IMG/VR virus record: IMGVR_UViG_3300036985_004197
Span: 1-21,316 of that record
DNA from: a virus
Length of the DNA: 21,316 bases
Direction: 5' to 3' (one strand)
The notes beneath the pieces are model-generated. The model made no database searches and was not told where the DNA came from. It saw only the letters and a list, made by a program, of their open reading frames with translations. Below, one piece after another: positions 1 through 7,074 of this stretch. A program made the translations under genes and the position numbers. Position 1 is the stretch's first letter, and each line of letters opens with the position of its first letter.

Positions 1-12
1 TCGAGAAATTGA

Positions 13-1776
13 TTAGTAAACCGAATCGCCACCATATGGAGCAGGTGCATTGAATGGCTTCACTGGCTGCTTTGAGGGTTGAATGGCGATGCCCTTTCCT
101 CTCAAGTACTTGATGGCTTTTACCATATCCATCAAGTCTTGCGAACCGGCCGGAGGCGGACCGCCGTTGTTCTTCGCACTAATCACCTTGATTATCTGAA
201 GTGCCGCTGCGGCCTCCTTGTCGCCACCAGCCATCGTCTTTTCCATGTGCGAATCGATGTTTGTTGACGACATAGGAACCGGATTTCGTACTGGCGATGT
301 TGGTGGTTTTGAATACACACCACCACTCTTAATCTGTTCCGAGTAGTCCATTTTCGGACTCTGCGTCTGTGCCTGTCTTTCCTGAAGTCTTTGCCGGTAC
401 TGATCCGCCACTGGCGGCTTTTGTGGGCCAGTCGTCGGCCGGAAGGGAACTGGCGTGCCGTCCTTCATTTGCTCTTGGTAAATCGGGTGAGGCTGAAGAC
501 CGTAGCTTTTCTGATAGTAATTGTCCGTATCGGCAAATCGCGACTTGGCCTCTGCCATCGCTGCTGCACGCGTTGGATACAACAGTTCTTCATCCGGTCC
601 CAATTCATTCTGGACGTCGTTCACCAAACTGTTGAAGTCCTTGATCCGGTCATGTTCGGCCTTGATCCTGTCATCAGCGATTTTCTCCTGCTGAAGACGT
701 TGCTTCTCCTGCTGAGCTTGCAAATGCTTTTCTTGGTCCATTTGCATCTTCTGTTGATACTGCTGCTGTCGAGCCATGCCGTTATCATCAACGCTCCACG
801 GCTCATATGTTTCAAAGCCTTTTGCATCCTTACCAACTTTGACCCACGTCTTTGTTGGTTCATGGAATATCAGCGAGGAATTCATTCCTTCCTCGGGCTT
901 CCTGATCTTCTCTTCCGGAACGATTTGAGACAGCTTCTTCTGGTGAAGCAGCATCGCCTGTTGTCTCAGTCCTTCATCAAGCTCGTCATTGGTCATGACA
1001 GTCTTGCGGAATACCGCATCCAGTTCCTTCATCTCCTGCTTTTGTCGCTCGCTGAAATCCATGCCGGCGTTGCGAGATTCCTGAATTGTCTGTTGCCATC
1101 GTGCAGAGATTTCAGCCGTCTCTCGCTGGGCCGCGTTCTGCTGCGTGTACTTCTGCTGTTGAGCATCCCGGGCAACGTCGAATTGATTCCTCCGGGTGTC
1201 CTGCTCGGTCGAGAACTGATTCTGGAACTGATCTCGCTCCAGCGTGTTGCCATGCTGGAATCGGTCCCGTTGCATTTGATGGCCGAACTGCTGTTCGTTC
1301 TCCATCGTCTGATACCCGAACTTCTGCTCGTTCTCCTTGGTGGTGAATCCGAACCGGCGTTTGTCCTGGTCCTGCTGATCACGGGCTTGTTCGCGATCAC
1401 GGTTCAACGTGAAATCGTTATTCAGGATATCCCTGCGTCGAACGTCCTTCTGCTGCTGATTGTTCAGCTGCTGAGTACGTGAAAAGTCGGTGGCCGATTC
1501 GTTCGCCGCATAATAGGCACGCTGAGCGTTGTTGGACTGATCGTAAAAATGCCGAGTCTTATCGCGTCGTGTTTGCGCAGCTTCCTGCTGGGCCTGAAGC
1601 TCAGCTTTCCGTTTTGCCTCTTCCTGTTCGCGACGTCGCTTATCACGACGTTCAATACTTGCCTGCAATGTCGCAGAGTAACTGGCTTTGGCGCTCTGAT
1701 ACCCAGGAGAACTTGAGATCGACTTTTTTCGTTTCTCTGCTTCCCGATCAATTCGACCTGATGGATTCATGAACAT
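13..1776 (-). CDS. Gln-rich hendecad-repeat protein, putative internal virion protein
   Basis: A 587-residue protein dominated by Gln, Arg, Glu and Asp, with no signal peptide, membrane segment or enzymatic motif that I recognise. Residues about 35-75 are a strongly charged helix. Residues about 121-219 fall into 11-residue units (for example QKFGYQTMENE then QQFGHQMQRDR). A compact stretch around residues 300-330 contains FHEPTKTWVKVGKDAKGFE, and the C-terminal 150 residues are Pro- and Gly-rich. The start is well fixed: AGGAGG stands 8 bases before the ATG, and the TAG stop of the upstream gene lies inside that ribosome binding site, so the pair is translationally coupled. The position after the fibres at the end of the structural run suggests a virion-internal or ejection protein; this is inference. 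It could also be a fibre-associated or assembly protein. Confidence 0.85.
   Translation of the reverse strand: MFMNPSGRIDREAEKRKKSISSSPGYQSAKASYSATLQASIERRDKRRREQEEAKRKAELQAQQEAAQTRRDKTRHFYDQSNNAQRAYYAANESATDFSRTQQLNNQQQKDVRRRDILNNDFTLNRDREQARDQQDQDKRRFGFTTKENEQKFGYQTMENEQQFGHQMQRDRFQHGNTLERDQFQNQFSTEQDTRRNQFDVARDAQQQKYTQQNAAQRETAEISARWQQTIQESRNAGMDFSERQKQEMKELDAVFRKTVMTNDELDEGLRQQAMLLHQKKLSQIVPEEKIRKPEEGMNSSLIFHEPTKTWVKVGKDAKGFETYEPWSVDDNGMARQQQYQQKMQMDQEKHLQAQQEKQRLQQEKIADDRIKAEHDRIKDFNSLVNDVQNELGPDEELLYPTRAAAMAEAKSRFADTDNYYQKSYGLQPHPIYQEQMKDGTPVPFRPTTGPQKPPVADQYRQRLQERQAQTQSPKMDYSEQIKSGGVYSKPPTSPVRNPVPMSSTNIDSHMEKTMAGGDKEAAAALQIIKVISAKNNGGPPPAGSQDLMDMVKAIKYLRGKGIAIQPSKQPVKPFNAPAPYGGDSVY
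405..417. repeat. 13-bp palindrome CCGCCACTGGCGG, copy 1
   Basis: Perfect inverted repeat around a central base, inside the Gln-rich protein gene, where it encodes PPVA (in QKPPVADQ). Confidence 0.8.
1120..1416 (-). repeat. 11-residue repeat region in the Gln-rich protein
   Basis: About nine consecutive 11-residue units at residues 121-219, with an aromatic residue (F or Y) recurring every 11 positions and a polar or charged remainder. The period is seen directly in the protein sequence. Such periodicity normally means a long amphipathic or right-handed coiled-coil helix. The DNA copies have diverged, unlike the 66-bp repeats in the neighbouring gene. Confidence 0.7.
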
Positions 1777-1788
1777 GATTCAAACCTC

Positions 1789-3204
1789 CTAGACCCAGAT
1801 ATACGCTGGTGTATAACCACCATACTTGGTACGTCCCAGATTGGGATTCGCAACTTTTGTTTGACCATAATGTTCCCCCTGACTTTGTGCGAGTCGATCC
1901 CGTTCGCCTTCATACGCTGTCGCTTGCTGCTGTTTTGAGGATTCCCTCTCCTGCAACGCACGATCCTTAGCGGCTTCTTCAATCTTCGTGTTACGTTCCT
2001 GTTCAGCCTGCCTCTGCTGCCATTTACGATCAAGTTCGGCTTCTTCATGTCTCGACGCTCGTTCAGCTGCAGACTCCTTGCCCTTAAAGAGTTGGTCCTG
2101 CTGAGCCTGCTGAGCCTGCCAAACGCGATTAATGTCAGCCTCCTGCTTCTGGGCTTCGCGTTGCAGAAGACTCTGGTCGCCTTGGAATGCACGGTCAAGT
2201 GCAGCCTGGCTGATCTGCGTACCGATCTGTTTGTCGGTCTGCTCTCTCTGCAATGAGCGATCGAGTTCCGATTGTCCAGCTTGAAATACACGGCCAGTGT
2301 TTGCTTCCTGAAGTCTCGCGTCGCGCTCCAGCCTTGTTTCACCAGCCTGAAACGCACGGCCGGTGTTTGCCTCCAACGTGCGGGCATCTCGCTCAAGCCT
2401 TGTTTCACCCGCTTGGAACGCACGACCAGTGTTCGCTTCCAAAGTGCGAGCATCACGTTCCAGCGTGTTCTGCTCGTTCTGGTTCTGCATTCCGTACTGC
2501 TGTGCGTAGAGGTTAGCTACACCATTAAATCCGGACATGTCCTCTTGGATTCCTCCGATGTAGCCGAGTCGCTGGCTGGTGAGGGAATTCTCATTGTTCA
2601 TGTTCTGGTTGAACTGCTGATTGAGCCCGGTCGCTCTGGTGTTCAGCGATCCTTGGTACGCGGCACTAAGATTCATGTCCGTGGAAATACGGTTCTGCAA
2701 CAACTGATCTTCGAGGGCCAGCTGTTGGCGAGTGTTATCGAATGCTGCTCCACGCTGCAGGGAATTCGCGACGGTTGTGTTTCCAAGACCGCGTTTAATC
2801 GCTGACTGGGAGGCCGTTGCCATCGCCTGTCTGGCCCGCACATTGAGGTCACTTCGCGCCGAATTGCCGTACTGATCGACGCGAGCCATGTTTCTGGACC
2901 GTGTCGAATTCGCGTCGGCAGAAATCGCGTCGTAATTCTGGGCGAGGGTTGCATATCCCTGATCGCCCAACAGCCGGTTATTTTGAATCTGTTGGTCATA
3001 GCCGCCGATTACTGCATTCTGCCGCTCCGCAGATCGTTGCGATAACGCCTGTCGCTCCCTTTCAGCAGCATCACCCAACAATCCGTAACCGGCAACTGGA
3101 TTAGTCTGCGGCATCGGCCCAAGTGACGACGTCGGGGTGGGCATCCTGTATGCTGGCAGTGGTTTAAGTTTGCTCAATGGTGCATATAGATTATTAACAG
3201 CCAT
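1789..3204 (-). CDS. Helical 11-residue-repeat protein, putative internal virion protein
   Basis: A 471-residue protein. The start is taken at 3204 because GGAGA lies 7 bases before this ATG; the reading frame stays open to 3240 but has no comparable ribosome site further up. Residues about 1-50 are Pro-rich, and residues 50-240 are Gln-, Asn- and Ala-rich and probably helical. Residues 248-445 are exactly eighteen 11-residue units beginning LERDARTLEAN and TGRAFQAGETR. The 26-residue tail ends in an aromatic Gly/Tyr segment (KYGGYTPAYIWV). The first six units are three near-identical 66-bp DNA repeats. It shares composition and the 11-residue period with the gene downstream, and its stop overlaps that gene's ribosome binding site. 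No enzymatic domain such as a lytic transglycosylase is visible. A role inside the virion or in DNA ejection is inferred from position and helical character only. Confidence 0.85.
   Translation of the reverse strand: MAVNNLYAPLSKLKPLPAYRMPTPTSSLGPMPQTNPVAGYGLLGDAAERERQALSQRSAERQNAVIGGYDQQIQNNRLLGDQGYATLAQNYDAISADANSTRSRNMARVDQYGNSARSDLNVRARQAMATASQSAIKRGLGNTTVANSLQRGAAFDNTRQQLALEDQLLQNRISTDMNLSAAYQGSLNTRATGLNQQFNQNMNNENSLTSQRLGYIGGIQEDMSGFNGVANLYAQQYGMQNQNEQNTLERDARTLEANTGRAFQAGETRLERDARTLEANTGRAFQAGETRLERDARLQEANTGRVFQAGQSELDRSLQREQTDKQIGTQISQAALDRAFQGDQSLLQREAQKQEADINRVWQAQQAQQDQLFKGKESAAERASRHEEAELDRKWQQRQAEQERNTKIEEAAKDRALQERESSKQQQATAYEGERDRLAQSQGEHYGQTKVANPNLGRTKYGGYTPAYIWV
2266..2463 (-). 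repeat. Three 66-bp tandem repeats
   Basis: Three adjacent 66-bp copies at 2463-2398, 2397-2332 and 2331-2266. Each encodes 22 residues made of LERDARTLEAN followed by TGRAFQAGETR. Copies one and two encode identical peptides but differ at several silent positions. Copy three has small changes (LQ for TL, V for A, and an altered end). Twelve further, diverged 11-residue units follow down to 1870, so the block looks like recent expansion at one end of an old repeat array. Confidence 0.85.
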
Positions 3205-3232
3205 CACTATTTCTCCAATGTTAAACTGACCG

Positions 3233-5140
3233 CTAAGCAAAGCGGATCACTACCGCATAATATGTCCTGTATTCACCACTAGGATGAAGACTGGGAAGCA
3301 ATCTTGTCGCCGCGCGAACTTCGACTTGATTAGCAGCAGTCACGCACCCTGACCACCCAATAATGTGGCCGTTTGGCTGACCATCCGGAGACACAAACAC
3401 CGTATCTCCGACTTGTGCGCCTGTGACGGTAATGTTGTCAGCATAAACTTCCCCGGTATAACCCCATGCTAACAAAGTGCTGCCAGACCCATACATGACC
3501 TTTGCGACCTTGGCTCCGCTACCAATCTTCAGCCCTCCAGCCCCTGGAGTAATATCCATCGTTGTTGCGGATAACGTCGCTTTTCCTGCAGCGTCCACTG
3601 TTACCGACAAATAATTTGAGGCATCATACCCAAGTCGCAGTTGCTCAGTAGTTTGAATCACATGCCAGCCAGCACTGACCGTTGTTGTGTTAACTCCAAG
3701 TCCTCCTGCAAAGTAGTTTTCTGCACTTCCCGCCATATAGCAATTCCATTTGCCAGTTGCGGACGCAACATTACCAGAAAACGCCGCTGCAAGGGTTGAA
3801 GCTCCAAGTGTTAAGTTGTCACACAAGAATCCATACTGGTTCGTCGTCGTGCTTCCAGCACCAAACGTCGCATCACTTGAGTGAAATCCAACGACACTTG
3901 TCAGAGTCAACGATGGTCCCGTTACCAATGCTGTTTTAGCCCCAACCCATTCAGTTGAAACCGTTAAGTATCCAATCGAGTCCGCCGTTCCCGGAGTATA
4001 AGGAACCTCAAGCCCCAGTGCCGTCTGCACTATGCCGCCACCCGGCTTTAGTTTTGCCGAAACTTGACCAGATCCATTGAATTCAATGCCCGTTCCACTC
4101 GCCAGCACCTCAAGCCCCGAAGCCGCCTGCGATAGCCCTCCTGATGCCTTGAGCTTTGCTGCAACCTTATTGGTCCCGTCAATTTGAATCCCAGTACCAC
4201 TCACCGGCACTTCAATTCCTGATGCGGATTGCGATAGTCCGCCGATCGTCTTTAATTTTGCTGCAACGCTTCCTGTGCCATCGATCACAACGCCAGCATT
4301 GCTCACCAGCACTTCCATACCGGAAGCGCTCTGAGATAGAGCCCCAAGCGTCTTCAGCTTTGTTGAAACCGTGCCGAAACCGTCGACCTCTATTCCCGTT
4401 CCGCTTGTCAGAACTTCAATTCCAGATGCTGATTGTGCGAGCCCACCAAGTGTTTTAGGAATTGCAGCGATGTTTCCAGAGCCATCCAAGGCGATGCCCT
4501 GGCCGCTGACCTTCGCAGCCAGTTCCCCCGTTCCATCGATTGTGATGCCATCACCACTTACCAGCACTTCCATACCGGAAGCACTTTGGGACATCCCACC
4601 AAGCGCCTTCAACTTTGCGGAAATCTGGTTTGACGCGTCAATCTCGATGCCGGCACCACTTACCAGCGATTCGAGGCCGAACGAACTTTGTGTCATCCCA
4701 CCAAGCGGCTTGAGCTTTGCAGCGATGTTTCCAGCTCCGTCGAGAATAACCCCTGTGCCACTTACCTTCGCAGCCAGTTCGCCAGCACTATCAATCCAGA
4801 CGCCATCGCCGCTCACCTTCAATGCAATTTTTCCCTCAGCATCAATTGTTATGCCTTGCTCCGTTACCTTGAGCGTGAGGTTTCCGTCGTCGTTAATCGT
4901 AATTCCTTCATCGATTACCATAAGAGCGACTTGACCAAGCTCGTCGATATTCACGCCCCTGTTGCTCATTCTCAGGCTAATCTTGCCTGTGCCATCAATC
5001 GTTACCCCTTGATTCGTGATGATCATATTCGGATTTGCAAGCGTACCGAGAGCCTTTCGCACCAACACCGACTGGGACGGATCGATTTCAATTCGGCCTA
5101 AACCGACCGACATCCTGTTGGCTACGATGTCCTCTGTCAT
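3233..5140 (-). CDS. Long tail fibre with 20-unit shaft, paralogue 1
   Basis: A 635-residue fibre, the downstream member of a tandem pair. The order is an anchor (residues 1-42, with NRMSVGLGRI and SVLVRKALGTL), a shaft (about 43-382) of twenty 15-19-residue units of the form GIxIDGxGxVxAKLK alternating with GLSQxASGMEVLVSG, a head region (about 383-540, with GFHSSDATFGAGSTTTNQ, NYFAGGLGV and LRLGYDASNYLSVTVD), and a variable tip of about 90 residues. The head motifs are common in trimeric phage fibres, and the shaft resembles the triple beta-spiral of adenovirus fibres. It is predicted to be a trimeric receptor-binding fibre on the tail. GGAG precedes the ATG by 10 bases within a 20-bp gap after its paralogue. 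I see no intramolecular chaperone motif at the C-terminus. Confidence 0.9.
   Translation of the reverse strand: MTEDIVANRMSVGLGRIEIDPSQSVLVRKALGTLANPNMIITNQGVTIDGTGKISLRMSNRGVNIDELGQVALMVIDEGITINDDGNLTLKVTEQGITIDAEGKIALKVSGDGVWIDSAGELAAKVSGTGVILDGAGNIAAKLKPLGGMTQSSFGLESLVSGAGIEIDASNQISAKLKALGGMSQSASGMEVLVSGDGITIDGTGELAAKVSGQGIALDGSGNIAAIPKTLGGLAQSASGIEVLTSGTGIEVDGFGTVSTKLKTLGALSQSASGMEVLVSNAGVVIDGTGSVAAKLKTIGGLSQSASGIEVPVSGTGIQIDGTNKVAAKLKASGGLSQAASGLEVLASGTGIEFNGSGQVSAKLKPGGGIVQTALGLEVPYTPGTADSIGYLTVSTEWVGAKTALVTGPSLTLTSVVGFHSSDATFGAGSTTTNQYGFLCDNLTLGASTLAAAFSGNVASATGKWNCYMAGSAENYFAGGLGVNTTTVSAGWHVIQTTEQLRLGYDASNYLSVTVDAAGKATLSATTMDITPGAGGLKIGSGAKVAKVMYGSGSTLLAWGYTGEVYADNITVTGAQVGDTVFVSPDGQPNGHIIGWSGCVTAANQVEVRAATRLLPSLHPSGEYRTYYAVVIRFA
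3995..5014 (-). repeat. Fibre shaft repeat array, paralogue 1
   Basis: Twenty protein units. The first five are short (17-18 residues, ending KVSG or similar). Most of the rest alternate a 19-residue unit ending KLKxLG with a 15-residue unit ending LVSG, with one extra 17-residue unit in the middle. The register matches the upstream paralogue unit for unit, including the single interrupted alternation (DGITIDGTGELAAKVSG). Confidence 0.8.
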
Positions 5141-5160
5141 TGTGAATTAACTCCGCATCA

Positions 5161-7074
5161 CTAAATAAACTTGACCACTACCGCGTCCCATGTTCTGGCG
5201 TCATCATATGCGCCGAAAGTGCCGCCTATATTCGCGTCTATACGCACTTCGACGGTATTCGCCGAAATCACGGAGCCCGACCACATTCGTATCTCGTACG
5301 GCGGCTGATTCCTGGGAGACACAAACACCGTATCTCCGACTTGTGCGCCTGTGACCGTAATATTCTCTATCAAAATGCTGGGGGTAACTGTGGGGAACAA
5401 GAAATAAAGACCCGCAGACCCCTTCAGGACTTTTGCTATTGGGTTCCCGCTACCAATCTTCAGCCCTCCAACCCCTGGAGTAATATCAACTGTTGGTGCA
5501 GACAATGTCGCTTTGCCTGCAGAATCCACTGTTACCGACAAATAATTCGAGGCATCATACCCAAGTCGCAGTTGCTCAGTAGTCCTAACAACGTGCAGGC
5601 CAGCACTAATAGTTGTTGTGCCAATACCGACCTTTCCTGCAAAGTAATTTGGTGCCGTCCCTGCCATGTAGCAATTCCATTTGCCAGTTGCGGACGCAAC
5701 ATTACCAGCAAACGCCGCTGCAAGAAGTGAAGCCCCAAGTGTCAGGTTGTCGCACAAAAATCCAAACTGGTTCGTCGTCGTGCTTCCAGCACCAAACGTC
5801 GCATTACTTGAGTGAAATCCAACAACATCTGTCAGAGTCAACGAGGCATCTGTCACCAACGCTGCTTTGGCACCGGCCCATTCAGTCAAGGTCGTTGTTA
5901 AGTATCCAATCAAGTCCGCCGTTATTCCCAGGACAATATTCACTTCAATTCCTAAAGCAGTCTGCGCGAGTCCTCCACCAGCCTTGAGCTTTGCTGCAAT
6001 CTGACCGGATCCATTTAATTCAATGCCTGTCCCGCTCACCAGCACTTCAAGGCCAGAAGCAGTCTGCGATAGTCCAGAGAGACTCTTCAACTGTGCTGCA
6101 ACCTGACCAGTGCCATCGAGAATAATTCCTGTGCCACTGACATTCACTTCCATGCCTGAAGCACTTTGCGATATTCCCCCCAACGCCTTCAGCTTCGCGG
6201 AGACCTCCCCAGATCCATCGATTTCGATTCCCGTCCCACTCGGAACGACTTCAATTCCTGTGCCAGACTGGGACAGCCCGCCGAGTGTCTTCAGCTTTGC
6301 AGACACGGCGCCACCGCTGAGTTCGATGCCCGTGCCGCTGACGAGTACTTCCATGCCAGTGGCGGCTTGCGATAGTCCGCCAAGCGTCTTGAGATTGGCT
6401 GCAATTTGGCCGGCACCATCGATCACGACTCCTGTGCCACTAACCTTTGTCGTTAGCTCGCCAGCACCATCGATTACGACGCCATCGCCGCTTACTAATA
6501 ATTCCATCCCGGCGGCGCTCTGGGACATTGCGCCCAACGCCTTCAGTTTTGCGGAAATCTGGTTTGACGCATTGATCTCTATTCCAGTTCCAGTCACCTT
6601 CGCTTCGAGGCCGGAAGTCGTCTGTGCAAGTCCGCCGAGTGTCTTGAGCTTTGCAGCAATGTTGCCCGCGCCATCGAGCATAATGCCTGTGCCGCTTACC
6701 TTCGCGGCCAGTTCTCCAACACCATCAATCCAGATGCCATCACCACTGACCTTCAGCGCAATGTTGCCCTCGGCATCAATCGTGACGCCTTCGTCCGTTA
6801 CCTTGAGCGTGAGGTTTCCGTCGTTGTTAATCGTTATTCCCTCATCGCTCACCATCAAATCAATCTGGCCAAGGTCGTTGATCTTCACGCCCAGATTACT
6901 CATTCGCAGGCTGATCTTGCCCGTGCCATCAATCATCACGCCCTGATTGGTGATGATCAGATTCGGATTCGAAAGCGTACCGAGAGCCTTCCGCACCAAG
7001 ACCGACCCTTTCGGATCATTGATGATTCGTCCCAAACCAACCGACATCCTGTTGGCTACGACCTCAGCTACCAT
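5161..7074 (-). CDS. Long tail fibre with 20-unit shaft, paralogue 2
   Basis: A 637-residue fibre co-linear with its downstream paralogue along the whole length. The anchor is residues 1-42. The shaft (43-381) has twenty glycine-punctuated units such as TGIEIDGSGEVSAKLKALG and GISQSASGMEVNVSG. The head region (about 382-545) contains NYFAGKVGIGTTT and LRLGYDASNYLSVTVD. The tip (about 546-637) differs strongly from its partner except at VTGAQVGDTVFVSP. The start ATG overlaps the stop of the nozzle-like gene (TAATG), with GGAG 9 bases upstream, so the two are coupled. The anchor-shaft-head-tip order and the link to the nozzle gene suggest a receptor-binding tail fibre; trimeric assembly is inferred from the repeat type. 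Confidence 0.9.
   Translation of the reverse strand: MVAEVVANRMSVGLGRIINDPKGSVLVRKALGTLSNPNLIITNQGVMIDGTGKISLRMSNLGVKINDLGQIDLMVSDEGITINNDGNLTLKVTDEGVTIDAEGNIALKVSGDGIWIDGVGELAAKVSGTGIMLDGAGNIAAKLKTLGGLAQTTSGLEAKVTGTGIEINASNQISAKLKALGAMSQSAAGMELLVSGDGVVIDGAGELTTKVSGTGVVIDGAGQIAANLKTLGGLSQAATGMEVLVSGTGIELSGGAVSAKLKTLGGLSQSGTGIEVVPSGTGIEIDGSGEVSAKLKALGGISQSASGMEVNVSGTGIILDGTGQVAAQLKSLSGLSQTASGLEVLVSGTGIELNGSGQIAAKLKAGGGLAQTALGIEVNIVLGITADLIGYLTTTLTEWAGAKAALVTDASLTLTDVVGFHSSNATFGAGSTTTNQFGFLCDNLTLGASLLAAAFAGNVASATGKWNCYMAGTAPNYFAGKVGIGTTTISAGLHVVRTTEQLRLGYDASNYLSVTVDSAGKATLSAPTVDITPGVGGLKIGSGNPIAKVLKGSAGLYFLFPTVTPSILIENITVTGAQVGDTVFVSPRNQPPYEIRMWSGSVISANTVEVRIDANIGGTFGAYDDARTWDAVVVKFI
5932..6948 (-). 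repeat. Fibre shaft repeat array, paralogue 2
   Basis: Twenty units of 15, 17, 18 or 19 residues with the pattern G-hydrophobic-x-hydrophobic-x-x-x-G-x-hydrophobic-x-hydrophobic. One unit (TGIELSGGAVSAKLKTLG) is a residue shorter than its counterpart. The pattern is that expected for a triple beta-spiral shaft: two short strands joined by a glycine turn in each unit. Confidence 0.8.

Noticed and set aside
391-1482. Long plus-strand open frame of 363 codons, Leu-rich
   Set aside because: It is antisense to the Gln-rich gene; CAG/CTG-type codons read backwards give Leu. No ribosome site and no recognisable protein.
3233-5500. Diversity-generating retroelement acting on the fibre tips
   Set aside because: No reverse transcriptase or template repeat is visible, and tip differences are not limited to adenine positions. 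One could lie outside the window.
6110-6946. Plus-strand open frame of 278 codons with Pro/Ser repeats
   Set aside because: The repeats mirror the fibre shaft units on the other strand; a shadow of the real gene.
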